A stretch of 64,000 bases of DNA from Marinobacter litoralis (GCF_003336705.1 NZ_QMDL01000001.1:248001-312000); one strand, 5' to 3'; positions 42,968 through 52,905 are shown, counted from the stretch's first letter. Notes: generated by a model from the sequence alone, not told the origin. Translations and numbers: made by a program.

Positions 42968-43666
42968 TTGAAAACCCTGAATATCCTCAAATACGCCTTC
43001 ACACTCATTGGCGCCGGTATGCTTGTTGGTGCGGTGATGAGTTACAGCAGTACGGTGTCATTTATCGAGCGAGCCACGGAAGCCACGGGCACGGTCATTG
43101 ACCTGGAGCGCTCTCGCTCCAGCGATTCGACTACCTATTATCCGGTGGTCGTTTTCGAGGATATCCGTGGTCGGGAGATCGAGTTCCGATCGCGCTCCGG
43201 CTCAAATCCGCCGTCGTTCAGTCGCGGCGAGCGTGTGTCTGTGTTTTACGAGCCGTCGGCTCCGGAGAGTGCTCGAATCAACAGTTTCTTCTCGCTGTGG
43301 GGGCTGCCCATGATTCTTGGAGGTATGGGGCTCGTGTTTGGCGCCATTGGCGGCGGGATGCTGTTGTTTGGTTGGAAGAAGAACCGCTCACAGGCTTACC
43401 TGAAAGATCACGGCACCGAGGTGCTCGCAACATTTTCGTCGGTTGAGCAAAACACCAGTCTGACCGTGAACGGTCGTAACCCGTTCCGCATTGTCTGCCA
43501 GTGGCAGCACCCTCAAACCGGTGAACTTCATGTATTCCTAAGCGATAACCTGTGGTTTGATCCAACTAATCATATTCACCAGGAAACAATGCCCGTACTG
43601 GTTGATGAGGCCAATCTCAAGCGCTATTGGATGGATACATCGTTTTTGCCTAGGCTGGCCGGTTAG
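42968..43666 (+). CDS. DUF3592-domain membrane protein
   Basis: A 232-residue DUF3592 protein: helix about 8-30, beta domain (ATGTVIDLERSRSSDSTTYYPVVVFED...GERVSVFYEPSAPESARIN), then a second helix (about 111-137) and a second beta half. The start is TTG at 42968, supported by AAGGA at 42955-42959 at good spacing and by the hydrophobic segment starting right after. It resembles the 42323 protein in overall plan, and the two may be distant duplicates at the end of the T6SS cargo island. Confidence 0.75.
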   Translation: MKTLNILKYAFTLIGAGMLVGAVMSYSSTVSFIERATEATGTVIDLERSRSSDSTTYYPVVVFEDIRGREIEFRSRSGSNPPSFSRGERVSVFYEPSAPESARINSFFSLWGLPMILGGMGLVFGAIGGGMLLFGWKKNRSQAYLKDHGTEVLATFSSVEQNTSLTVNGRNPFRIVCQWQHPQTGELHVFLSDNLWFDPTNHIHQETMPVLVDEANLKRYWMDTSFLPRLAG

Positions 43667-43747
43667 CAAAAATCAACAATGCGTTAAACCCCCGAGGGCG
43701 TTAGACTGTGTTTTCACTCGAGAATTCACTACAGGAGAGCGCGCCCC

Positions 43748-44851
43748 ATGGAGGAGTCGCCGCAAACGGAAAATGCCCCTCAGTCTGAACAGGAAGGCAG
43801 CGTTTTTGCCGGGCTGTCTACGCCTATCTATGGGCTGTTCGCATTGGGTGTTCTTTATACACTGTATATCGCGCATCAAATCATACTGCCGATTGTATTG
43901 GCGGTACTTGCCAGTTTGTTTTTGTCTCCTTTCGTCCAGCGCGCTTACCTTAAATTTCGCATTCCGAAAGCCGTCAGTTCGTTGTTTCTCGTGTTGCTCG
44001 TTTTGGTGGGGATTGTCGGCGTTGGCGCAGCGGTTGCCACGCCAGCTTTGGAGTGGGCGCAGAAAGCGCCGCAAGGTATATCGCGTTTGTTAGTGGGCGA
44101 CAGTCAAATCAAGCGCCAGATCGATAAGGTGAACCGCTCAGCCGAGCAAGTGGAGAAATCGGTAGAAGGTTTGTCGGACAGTGGCGAAGAAAAGCCCAAG
44201 ACGGTGGTGTTGGCCACGGATTCCTGGCGAAGCCAAATGGTTTCGAAAGTTCGAGACGGCGTGGCCGGTTTGGCACTGGCTTTGGCTTTAACCTATTTTT
44301 TGCTTGTAAGTGGCGACCGCTTGATTCGAAACTTTGCTCGGCAATTGCCGGCATCTCAGCGTCGAAGAGTGTTGCGCATTACTCATTATTCTCAGCGTGA
44401 AATCGCGCAATATTTGGCGGTTTTAGGGGTGAGTAATACATCCGTTGGCGTGCTGACTGCTCTGATTTGTTGGGCTATTGGTTTGCCAGACCCAGCCATG
44501 TGGGGGTTGGTGGCCGGCCTGGCCAGGTTCATTCCCTATCTTGGAAACATGCTGACCATTGCGCTGTTAGCGTTGGTGTCCGCAGTGACCCTAGATACGC
44601 TTTGGATGATGGCGTTAGCGCCCTTAAGCTTTATCCTGCTCACGACCATTGTCGGGTTTTTTCTCGAGCCGTGGATTCATGGTTTTCGCATGGCAATTAA
44701 TCCCGTCATTATTTTTATCTCGATTTTCTTCTGGGGCTGGTTGTGGGGGCCGGTCGGGGTTCTTCTTGCGGTCCCTTTGATGACCGTTATCCAAGTCGTT
44801 CTAAAACAGATTCCTAAGCTTCGTCCCGTTTACAAAGTTATTGCTCGATGA
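43748..44851 (+). CDS. AI-2E family transporter
   Basis: A 367-residue polytopic membrane protein with seven or eight hydrophobic helices: LYTLYIAHQIILPIVLAVLASLFLSPF near the N-terminus, IAQYLAVLGVSNTSVGVLTALICWAIGLPDP, FIPYLGNMLTIALLAL and WGWLWGPVGVLLAVPLM. These are the signatures of the PerM/TqsA (AI-2E) family. Some members export the AI-2 signal and others ions, so the substrate is unknown. GGAGAGC lies upstream of the ATG. Confidence 0.88.
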   Translation: MEESPQTENAPQSEQEGSVFAGLSTPIYGLFALGVLYTLYIAHQIILPIVLAVLASLFLSPFVQRAYLKFRIPKAVSSLFLVLLVLVGIVGVGAAVATPALEWAQKAPQGISRLLVGDSQIKRQIDKVNRSAEQVEKSVEGLSDSGEEKPKTVVLATDSWRSQMVSKVRDGVAGLALALALTYFLLVSGDRLIRNFARQLPASQRRRVLRITHYSQREIAQYLAVLGVSNTSVGVLTALICWAIGLPDPAMWGLVAGLARFIPYLGNMLTIALLALVSAVTLDTLWMMALAPLSFILLTTIVGFFLEPWIHGFRMAINPVIIFISIFFWGWLWGPVGVLLAVPLMTVIQVVLKQIPKLRPVYKVIAR

Positions 44852-45183
44852 TCGATAAGGCTAGGTCGGATTGCCCGGCCTAGCCTCCCCCGTGACATTT
44901 CCTGCCAAAAACATGCCCCGCCTGTTGTTTTGAGCTGCAAAATGGCTGCCTAGCCAACCCTGCGCCTTAACTAAATAATCTTCTTTTGTTCATTTAACTG
45001 CTTAAATTTCTATCGACCGGATCACAAAAATCGGTCCGTTGTGTGTAATTAGGCCCGATATGACCGGAAAAAGAGCTCAAAAAGTAAGCGTTGATCGATG
45101 AGGTGAGATTATACTGCGCGGAAAGCTGACAAGTCGTAGTGTTAAATAAAACAATAAGGGGATACCCCCAGAAGGAGTGTGCA
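44852..45183. other. Intergenic region before the lipoprotein gene trio
   Basis: 332 bases with no gene. It contains the hairpin at 44858-44886 and then an A/T-richer stretch from about 44980 that should hold the promoter of the 45184 operon. A GACCG...CGGTC inverted pair flanks GATCACAAAAAT near 45014-45036, and GACCGG recurs near 45063; these could be operator half-sites. A GTG at 45139 is in frame with the 45184 gene but has no good ribosome site. Confidence 0.6.
44858..44886 (+). terminator. Hairpin terminator after the AI-2E gene
   Basis: AGGCTAGGTCGG (44858-44869) pairs with CCGGCCTAGCCT (44875-44886) with one G-T pair and a five-base loop, seven bases after the stop. It lacks a T-tract. 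Confidence 0.6.
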
Positions 45184-47670
45184 GTGGCTGAGAACTCTCG
45201 CCAGCGTCGTCTGGCATATGCGTTTACCGGAATGGCATTGGCTCTATCGGGGTGTGGCGGCGAAGATGGTGGCTCAGGAGCGGATGAGGTGAGTAACCTT
45301 CCGACCGATGAACAAGTGACCCCTGAGGCGACGCCACCGCAAACGGGCGAAACTCAAAAGGCCGTATACCAATGGGAAAATACGCGCTACCAGTTTGCCA
45401 ACGGCTGTTACAGCCTTGAGTCGGACGGCGTGTACGTCGCGAAAGTGGATGGCGGCGAATACGGTGTCACTACGAATCCTTCCGAAGCGGCAAGCTTCAC
45501 TATGCGGCCAACGCGACTGGGCTCCTACCTATTGATGTCGAACTTTTCTCGTGAAGAAACCCAAGTGGGGGAGTTTGAGCTGTTAGGCATTAGCGACCCG
45601 GGCGGCGAGTTTCTGGATGCCAACGGTAAATTTATCGGAGAGCTGAGTTATTTGGTTTCGGGATTGGGCGACACCCTCAATCTCGTGCTGGATCCCATTG
45701 CACCTTTAGGGGGCATCTTGCGGTCTCTCGGAGAAAGCTTGGACTTCATGGGTGGGCAGCTCGCCAACACCGATGTTCAGCCTTCTCTAGCAGCGGTTAA
45801 TAGCCCTAACGACCTTGCTGTCTGGAATCTGAACAAACACGAAGGCACGGATACCTACACGCTGGCCTCGGATGTAACCGGGCTGCTCCTTACTGCGAAA
45901 AATGATGGTTTAACGCTCATGTCGCCATCACTCCGAGACGAGACGAATACCTTCCGCTTGCACGAAGCTCAAGGGTGTGAGGCCTATCCCGAGGCCGAGT
46001 TGGGCTTGGAAGTCGTCGATGAGCGGGGCCCGGCGATCTATCTTAAAGAGGTTGATCGTTTCAAGAATGTTGAAGGGCTCGATAACGACGATATTTTTGG
46101 CTATGTCGATACCCACTCCCATATTTCCGCTTACGAGTTTATTGGCGGCCGCATCAATTACGGCGATCCGTTCCACAAATTTGGTGTAACTCATGCGCTT
46201 GAAGACTGTGCGATAGCGCACGGGCCTGGCGGGACCACGGGATTGCTGGAGATGGTGACCAGCGGTTCGGGCCCCCATGAAACTCAAGGCTGGCCCGGCT
46301 TCAACGCATGGCCTCGACACAACTCATTGCAGCATCATCAGAGCTATTACCGGTGGATGGAGCGAGCCCACCTGTCCGGCATGAAAATTCTGGTGAACCA
46401 TCTAGTACACAACGAAATTCTGTGCGGCATAAACCCTCAAAAGCAAAATGACTGTGATCCTATGGAATCGATTTTGCTGCAGATTCAGCGCATGTATGAA
46501 ATGCAGGATTATATTGATGCCCAGCACGGCGGGCCCGGCGAAGGCTGGTTCCAGATTGTCACCAGTCCAGCTCGGGCGCGCAGCGTGATTGCCGATGGCA
46601 AGTTGGCGGTCGTGCTTGGTGTTGAAATGTCGAAAGTACTTAGCTGCGGAGAGTTTTTGGGTATCGCTGAATGTACCCGCCAAGATGTTGTTGAAGGTTT
46701 GGATCAGCTCTATCAGCTTGGTGTACGCAACATCTTCCCCGTCCACAAGTTTGACAATGCTTTTGGTGGCCACTTACCGGATTTGAGTTCTGGAATTGGT
46801 ATTGGTCCCGTTCTCGCTGTGGGGAATATGCTGGAAACTGGCCACCCCATCGAGTTTGAAGAGTGCCCGGAAGGCACCGAGTTTGTAGGTGATGAACCGG
46901 ATCAGAATGCGGCTTTGCAGCCATTCGGAATCATCGACCAGCTGCTGTTCCAGATGGACTATTTCGGTGACCGCTTCCCGGAGACTCCTGAAGAAATGAA
47001 AGAAATGGATCCGCGCAGAGGCACCGATCACCTATGTAATCGCCGTGGTTTGACGGATCTTGGTGACTTCCTGATTCAAGAGCTGGTGCGCCGCAAGATG
47101 ATGATCGAAACGGACCACATCAGTCGTAAAGCTGCTGCGCGTATCCTCGATATCACCGGGCGTTTGAACTATCCCGTGATCAACAGCCATGGCGGCTGGG
47201 GCGGCACCGAAGCTCTCCGTGACCGCATCGCTGAACAGGGTGGTATTGCCGCTTCATTTGGCGGCACCCGTGAAGGTTGGGTGGACTCTTTGCTGCAAAA
47301 CGGCAACCGTCCGCGCCCCGACGAGTTCAAAGTCGGACCGTATGGGGGCGCGGGCTTTGCCACGGATGTTAACGGCATCGCCGCGTTGCCTGGTAACCCG
47401 GGTTCCCCGGAAGAGGATGCTCGCCTGTATCCGTTCGAATCTGTAGACGGTCGTGTGATTTTAAACAAGCAAAAAACCGGTGACCGTGAGTTTGGGCTCT
47501 ACGATGGCCGCGGAATCGCACATTACGGCCTCTACCCTGACCAAATTGCCGACATGATCCTGAATGCTGACCGCCCCAAAGAAAGCGTGGACGAAGCCGT
47601 GAATCAGCTGTTCACCTCAGCGGAGGCCTATCTAAGGATGTGGGAACGTATAGAAAACGCTCCTTTGTAG
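45184..47670 (+). CDS. M19/amidohydrolase-like metal-dependent hydrolase lipoprotein
   Basis: An 828-residue lipoprotein (lipobox LSGC, Cys24). Residues about 60-280 form a beta-rich domain. The C-terminal half is a TIM-barrel hydrolase with metal-ligand segments: DTHSHI, LVHNEI, GVEMSKV, HKFDNAFGGH, IETDHIS and INSHGGWGG. These fit the amidohydrolase/renal dipeptidase (M19) superfamily. GTG at 45184 is chosen because AAGGAG sits six bases before it and the lipoprotein signal starts at once. It is the first of three lipoprotein genes in a row. The substrate is unknown. Confidence 0.75.
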   Translation: MAENSRQRRLAYAFTGMALALSGCGGEDGGSGADEVSNLPTDEQVTPEATPPQTGETQKAVYQWENTRYQFANGCYSLESDGVYVAKVDGGEYGVTTNPSEAASFTMRPTRLGSYLLMSNFSREETQVGEFELLGISDPGGEFLDANGKFIGELSYLVSGLGDTLNLVLDPIAPLGGILRSLGESLDFMGGQLANTDVQPSLAAVNSPNDLAVWNLNKHEGTDTYTLASDVTGLLLTAKNDGLTLMSPSLRDETNTFRLHEAQGCEAYPEAELGLEVVDERGPAIYLKEVDRFKNVEGLDNDDIFGYVDTHSHISAYEFIGGRINYGDPFHKFGVTHALEDCAIAHGPGGTTGLLEMVTSGSGPHETQGWPGFNAWPRHNSLQHHQSYYRWMERAHLSGMKILVNHLVHNEILCGINPQKQNDCDPMESILLQIQRMYEMQDYIDAQHGGPGEGWFQIVTSPARARSVIADGKLAVVLGVEMSKVLSCGEFLGIAECTRQDVVEGLDQLYQLGVRNIFPVHKFDNAFGGHLPDLSSGIGIGPVLAVGNMLETGHPIEFEECPEGTEFVGDEPDQNAALQPFGIIDQLLFQMDYFGDRFPETPEEMKEMDPRRGTDHLCNRRGLTDLGDFLIQELVRRKMMIETDHISRKAAARILDITGRLNYPVINSHGGWGGTEALRDRIAEQGGIAASFGGTREGWVDSLLQNGNRPRPDEFKVGPYGGAGFATDVNGIAALPGNPGSPEEDARLYPFESVDGRVILNKQKTGDREFGLYDGRGIAHYGLYPDQIADMILNADRPKESVDEAVNQLFTSAEAYLRMWERIENAPL

Positions 47671-47715
47671 TCTTTGGCAAGTTAGACAACAAGCAAAAGA
47701 AAGGAAGTAGCTGTG

Positions 47716-50682
47716 ATGGAAACTATAAAAACAATGCCCACCCCCTGGCGGGCTGGGGTGATGGTGCTCGGCATGGCGGCCATGCTCTCGATGGCTGGGT
47801 GTTTTGGTGGCTCAGGAGGGTCTGATAAACCTTCAGCGAAAGCGGAGAATCCCAAAGACGATCAAGAGCTGGTAGACCGATTCAGTGAAGGGCGCACCTT
47901 CACGGTAAACCCGGGTGAATTCGCCACCGATGACATGGTCACCGCCATGATTCAGTTGCGCCCGGGCGATACGCTTGAATTTGGCTGCGGCTATTTCGAG
48001 CTGTATCACGGCCTACTTATTCAGGCCACGGAAGATGTAGAGATTCGCGGTTGCGGTAAAGATGAAACCGTTTTGAACTTCCGTGAAAGCGACAACGTAA
48101 CGGGCCTTGAAGCGCTGAACGTCCGCGGCATTACTGTTAAGGACCTGACCATCCTCGATTCCCCGGGTGATGCTTTCAAATTGAAAGGCGTGAAGTGGGG
48201 CACTCTGCTGAACGTCAGAGCAATCTGGTCTGGCGGTGGAGAGCCGATTACCGAGGCAAACTATACCGATCGTTTGAAGGTCGCATGTACCAGCCCTCCG
48301 ATGGATAAGGGCGATCCAACACCCGACTACATTCCGAGTTCTTCTGCTGGCCGTTATGGCATTTACCCGGTGGAGTCCGAGAATATCTTGGTGGATAACT
48401 CTGAATCCATTGGGGCATCCGATGCCGGCATTTATGTGGGGCAGACCAATAACGCCATTATCAAGAACAGTCGCGCGGCCTATAACGTAATGGGCTTCGA
48501 GATTGAAAACGTTCAGGGTGGCGAATACGACAGCAACCTTGCCGAGTGTAATACCGGTGGTTTCCTGATCTACGATCTGGAAAACATCACCCAATACGGT
48601 GACACCTCGGTGATGCTGAACAACATCTCCCGCAACAACAACACCTACAACTTTGCCCACAGCGGCATAGTGTCTGCCGTGCCCCGAGGCACGGGGTTCA
48701 TTACCCTTGGCTACGATAACATCGAGATCTACAACAACGTCTTTGAGGACAACAGCACTGCCGCGATTATTTATACCAGTTACGAATTGCTGGATGGCAA
48801 GGGTAAGACGACAGATAAAAAACTCGATCCCTATACCGAAGGGCTGCACATCCATAACAACGTGATGAGAAATTCGGGTTATTCCTTGCCTTCACCGAAT
48901 ATGGAGAAGGTTGCCGGCGGCGAAATCGAAACTCTTCTGCCTACCCTGATTGGTATCAAGAATATTACCAACCCCGGCAAGGGCGCTCACATTGTATGGG
49001 ATGGACTGCTGGATGATTACGACGCTGAGTGTGGTTATCCGAAAGATGCCAATGGACAGCCCGTACCCAAAGATAAAAACGGAAAGCCGATTCACACCAA
49101 TCAGCACCCGAATCCGGAATGTCATTACAACGCCTACAAGTTCAACGACGCCGGTGAACGCAAATTGCCGCAGTGGGGCTCTTGTATCGCCCACAATGAA
49201 ATGGACGATGGTCAGGCCTATATCAATTTCCATGGAATGCGTGGTCTTGAGCTGGTGACGGGATTGGCCGATTTCGACCCAAAGGCCATCTTTTCCTGGG
49301 AAGGTTTAACGAACATTCTGACCGGGCCTCTGGAGTTTTTCGCGGACACCAAGTTGGAAGATCATGACTGTGAAAAACTGTATGGCCGGACCCTGGAAAG
49401 CCTGCCTCGTGTAACGATTCCGCCGTTCGAGCGCAGTGGCGCCATTGATCCGGCTCCTAGCAAGGAATACATCAACCAGTTGTGTGAAACGCCCGTAAAG
49501 CCCGGTGAAATTAACCGTAAAGCGCTCGCTGTTGACTGCCCTCGGTTGGATCAATACAACTTGTTTGCCGACGATCAGGACCCACGGAGTATGCCCAATG
49601 AGGGTGGTGTTCCTTACGTGCTGAACTCCAAGTTGTTCTCGGACTACGCTACCAAATACCGAGTAGCCTTCATCCCGCCTGGAACGAAAGCGGTATACAA
49701 GGATGGCCAAGGCGGCGGCAATGTAAACGGCACGATTCATTTCCCGAACGGAACCGTTATCGCCAAGACGTTTGCGTTTCGAGATGAAGAAAATGATACC
49801 GAAGAGCTGATCGAAACACGGTTATTGATCAAGCGCATGTCGCAAAGTGGTAAAGCTGTTTGGAGTGGTCCAGCGTACAGCTGGGGCAAAGACGCCAACG
49901 GTAAGAAAGTGGCCACGTTGGTGCCTGGTGGTGAAACTCGTAGTGTGAGCTGGAGTTATACCGACAAGCAATCTGGAAAGAAGCTGCAAGGTTCTTCAGA
50001 CAGCTACGCGATTCCTAACCAAAGTCAGTGCATCACCTGTCACTCTAACGATGATCTGGAGGCTGGCGCTGCACCGATAGGGCCGAAACCCCGAAATATG
50101 AACCGTGCCTATGTGCCTGAGTCTGACTTTATGGGCAATCAAGGGCAGGGCGGCTTTGATCGCGTCAACCAGCTGAAATACTGGGTCGATCATGGGCTTC
50201 TAACGAATGTTCCTGATTTTGGTCGAATCGTAGGCGGTGTTGCCCAAAACCTGGAGTACCTGCCTCGCTGGGATGACCCAAACGAGGATCTGGAGCTTCG
50301 TCTTCGGGCCTACCTGGAAGCGAACTGTCAGCATTGTCATAACGATAAAGGCGCAGCTTCGAATACCGGTTACTACCTCGATCACTATCGCAAGATCGAT
50401 GCCGGTTACGGCATCTGTAAGAAGCCTACCGCGACCGGCGGCGGTTCCTGTGGCAAGCAGCACGTGGTTGTCCCGGGTAGCCCGGATGAATCGATCGTGT
50501 CTTGTCGTGTAGGTAACGCCGACAACCCGCAAATCAAAATGCCTCCCATCGCTAAGAGTGTTGTGCATAACGAGGGTGTGGAGTTGCTGAATCAGTGGAT
50601 CGAGAGTGCTGCTGATGCAGATTACGAAAACTCTGAGGCCTGTGGTGGAGGCATTGGGATTTTTAAATCCATGGCTCCGTAA
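47716..50682 (+). CDS. Fused beta-helix and diheme cytochrome c lipoprotein
   Basis: A 988-residue lipoprotein (lipobox MAGC, Cys29). Residues about 70-480 are a right-handed parallel beta-helix (repeats such as NILVDNSESIGASDAGIYVGQTNN). Residues about 620-988 are a cytochrome domain of the SO2930/HNE_0200 type with two heme sites, CITCH starting at residue 772 and CQHCH at 871. In most genomes these are two adjacent genes (TIGR03805 and TIGR03806); here they are one polypeptide. The ATG at 47716 follows AAGGAAG. It probably passes electrons from a reaction on a bound substrate; the substrate is not known. Confidence 0.85.
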   Translation: METIKTMPTPWRAGVMVLGMAAMLSMAGCFGGSGGSDKPSAKAENPKDDQELVDRFSEGRTFTVNPGEFATDDMVTAMIQLRPGDTLEFGCGYFELYHGLLIQATEDVEIRGCGKDETVLNFRESDNVTGLEALNVRGITVKDLTILDSPGDAFKLKGVKWGTLLNVRAIWSGGGEPITEANYTDRLKVACTSPPMDKGDPTPDYIPSSSAGRYGIYPVESENILVDNSESIGASDAGIYVGQTNNAIIKNSRAAYNVMGFEIENVQGGEYDSNLAECNTGGFLIYDLENITQYGDTSVMLNNISRNNNTYNFAHSGIVSAVPRGTGFITLGYDNIEIYNNVFEDNSTAAIIYTSYELLDGKGKTTDKKLDPYTEGLHIHNNVMRNSGYSLPSPNMEKVAGGEIETLLPTLIGIKNITNPGKGAHIVWDGLLDDYDAECGYPKDANGQPVPKDKNGKPIHTNQHPNPECHYNAYKFNDAGERKLPQWGSCIAHNEMDDGQAYINFHGMRGLELVTGLADFDPKAIFSWEGLTNILTGPLEFFADTKLEDHDCEKLYGRTLESLPRVTIPPFERSGAIDPAPSKEYINQLCETPVKPGEINRKALAVDCPRLDQYNLFADDQDPRSMPNEGGVPYVLNSKLFSDYATKYRVAFIPPGTKAVYKDGQGGGNVNGTIHFPNGTVIAKTFAFRDEENDTEELIETRLLIKRMSQSGKAVWSGPAYSWGKDANGKKVATLVPGGETRSVSWSYTDKQSGKKLQGSSDSYAIPNQSQCITCHSNDDLEAGAAPIGPKPRNMNRAYVPESDFMGNQGQGGFDRVNQLKYWVDHGLLTNVPDFGRIVGGVAQNLEYLPRWDDPNEDLELRLRAYLEANCQHCHNDKGAASNTGYYLDHYRKIDAGYGICKKPTATGGGSCGKQHVVVPGSPDESIVSCRVGNADNPQIKMPPIAKSVVHNEGVELLNQWIESAADADYENSEACGGGIGIFKSMAP

Positions 50683-50766
50683 AAAATAAAAACGAAATCC
50701 AAGCCCGCATCGCGAATGAGTAATCATCAGCGGTGTGGACTTTTTATTGCGAGGACATAATGGCTT

Positions 50767-52860
50767 ATGAACAACCTAGCATTTAAAACACTATTGGCAC
50801 CCTCACTTGTGCTTCTGCTCACTGCCTGCGGCGAGTCCGGCTCTGGCAGTGACCATAATGGTTCAGGACCAGTAGGGGAGAGGTCTAGTGTTCAGCAAGA
50901 AACTGTTGGAACGAATAATGTGGGTGATAGTCAGGATGCCGGCTTGGGCGGACCTGAGGTCTCGCTGGGGCCGGTGGTTCCGGCGCTAGCCTTTGCCACG
51001 GATACCCGCAGTGAAAACCGAGACCCATACCCCGATCTACAGCCGATTATTTCTGACGCGCCTCCCACCTGTGCCCCAGCTGGTCGCCCCGCAGCTAAAG
51101 GGCCGTCTTGTGATGACTTGAAAAACGCTAACTACTACGAAGACAGTTCTGACACATGGATTGATGCGCAGGTGTTCATTCCGGAACACCGTGAGGGTGA
51201 AAAGCTGCCGGTGATTCTGCATAGCCATGGTTGGGGCGGCAGCAAAGTGGTCGAGTTGCCTGAGCAGCCTTATTGCGAAGAATACTTAAAACCCTACAAC
51301 TGCCCTGTCAATGAGGGTGGCGGGCTGCTTTCGATGTTTGGGCAGTTGGACGATGTGCTGTCGGACTTGCATAGTAGAGGTTATATCGTGGTTAGCTTCT
51401 CCCAGCGTGGCTTTGGCGACTCTGAAGGCCAAATCATGGTCATGAACCCCTATCATGAAACCCGGGATGCGCAGGCTGTGATTGACTGGATCGCCGAGCG
51501 TGGCCGTTCAGGTGAGCTGCCGGTCGCAGTAGATGAAGCGGGTAACTTCCCGTTAGGTTTGTTTGGTGGTTCCTATGGCGGAGGCTTCCAGCTCACCTTG
51601 GCGGCTCTGGATGACCGGGTCGATACCATTGTTCCTGTGGGGACGTGGCACGCGCTTGAGCAAGCCTTATTGCCCAGCGGCGCAGTGAAAGGCGGTTGGG
51701 GTAACTTGCTGTGCTTGTTATCTACTGGCAAAAGCCGACACCCGCTGCTTGATGAGGCCTGTGTCGGTATGTTCTTCCCGTTCATACGCACCCGCAAAGC
51801 ACTGGATCCTACGGGTGAAATTATCAAGTTTATGGGCCAGAACGGGCTACATTATCTGAAGAATTTGGAGGTGTCTCAGAAGCCATACAGGGACGGCGAA
51901 GAGCCCTTTAAGCTGCGCCCTATTGATAGTTTGTTGATTCAGGGTAACCGTGATGTGCTCTTCCCACTACAGGAAGCGGTAGATAACTATCACTACCTCA
52001 AGCTTGCTGGCGGAGATGTTCGGTTGCTATCTAATCAGTCTGGCCACATGAATCCTTTAGCCAATCAGGTTGATGGCACCACCTCGTGTGGTGGTGTTGA
52101 CATGTTTGCTGCCATCCGCACTTGGTTCGATGTAAAGCTTCGTGGAGCTGATGAGTCCCTGTTGGACCGTATCCCGGGCGTTTGCATCACTCTGGATAAC
52201 GAAAAAGCACTGATAGCTGAAGAAGTGCCAGGCTTGAATTATGAGGCTGATAAACTGATGGGAGTTAATGACCAGTGGCGCTCATTCTCAATGAGCATTG
52301 GTATGGCTCGAGGGCCTCAGAAATGTGAAGCTGTCTATGAGGTGCCGGCCGGTGAGCGAAAAGTGTTGGCGGGCATCCCCAAGTTGCGGGACTTTAAAGT
52401 TAAAGGTGATCTGATCGGCGGGCTCGGAGTTTCCTATATGGGCGTTTGTCTCATTCGGGACGGACAGACGATGCTAGTTGACGATATGGTCACGGGGTTT
52501 GTGCCGGGTGATTATCCGAACCATGAGCTAATTGCGGTTGGTGAAGCGCTGCGACCAGGCGATCAAATAGGGTTGATGGCGTTCAAATCAAAAGAGCACA
52601 TGAACTTCATGAGCACCGCCACGATTGGGCAGGTAACGGAGTTGCTGCTGAATGGGTTTAGTGCAGGTAGTGGTATGTCCGGTGCCGCAGTGCAGGATTT
52701 AATGGACCCACTGCAAACTCTATTGAGTGGTGTTTTCGTGAATGCTTATACGGTTTCGGGTGAAGTGCGGTTGCCGATTTTGGAGTCTGAGCTTCTGAGT
52801 CAGCGTACTCCAGATGCCTATTACGGTACTCCTGAGGACTTCAATCAGCAGCCTTGGTAA
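50767..52860 (+). CDS. S15/CocE-like alpha/beta hydrolase lipoprotein
   Basis: A 697-residue lipoprotein (lipobox LTAC, Cys21). The hydrolase domain has VILHSHGWGGSK (oxyanion region), FSQRGFGDSEG, and the nucleophile elbow GGSYGG with Ser269. An acid and a His follow (DVLFPLQEA; QSGHMNP), as in X-Pro dipeptidyl-peptidase/cocaine-esterase-type enzymes. The C-terminal part is a beta domain. It is the third lipoprotein of the row and would cleave an ester or amide at the cell surface or in the periplasm. Confidence 0.8.
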   Translation: MNNLAFKTLLAPSLVLLLTACGESGSGSDHNGSGPVGERSSVQQETVGTNNVGDSQDAGLGGPEVSLGPVVPALAFATDTRSENRDPYPDLQPIISDAPPTCAPAGRPAAKGPSCDDLKNANYYEDSSDTWIDAQVFIPEHREGEKLPVILHSHGWGGSKVVELPEQPYCEEYLKPYNCPVNEGGGLLSMFGQLDDVLSDLHSRGYIVVSFSQRGFGDSEGQIMVMNPYHETRDAQAVIDWIAERGRSGELPVAVDEAGNFPLGLFGGSYGGGFQLTLAALDDRVDTIVPVGTWHALEQALLPSGAVKGGWGNLLCLLSTGKSRHPLLDEACVGMFFPFIRTRKALDPTGEIIKFMGQNGLHYLKNLEVSQKPYRDGEEPFKLRPIDSLLIQGNRDVLFPLQEAVDNYHYLKLAGGDVRLLSNQSGHMNPLANQVDGTTSCGGVDMFAAIRTWFDVKLRGADESLLDRIPGVCITLDNEKALIAEEVPGLNYEADKLMGVNDQWRSFSMSIGMARGPQKCEAVYEVPAGERKVLAGIPKLRDFKVKGDLIGGLGVSYMGVCLIRDGQTMLVDDMVTGFVPGDYPNHELIAVGEALRPGDQIGLMAFKSKEHMNFMSTATIGQVTELLLNGFSAGSGMSGAAVQDLMDPLQTLLSGVFVNAYTVSGEVRLPILESELLSQRTPDAYYGTPEDFNQQPW

Positions 52861-52868
52861 AGAACCTG

Positions 52869-52905
52869 GCCCATGTGCGACTGAACTGCTTCATCGCACA
52901 TGGGC
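52869..52905. terminator. Bidirectional hairpin terminator
   Basis: GCCCATGTGCGA (52869-52880) pairs perfectly with TCGCACATGGGC (52894-52905). It separates the hydrolase gene from the convergent OmpA-family gene. Confidence 0.7.

Noticed and set aside
48013..48855. A 280-codon open frame on the minus strand
   Set aside because: It is antisense to the beta-helix repeats of the 47716 gene, whose regular repeats create long open frames on the other strand.
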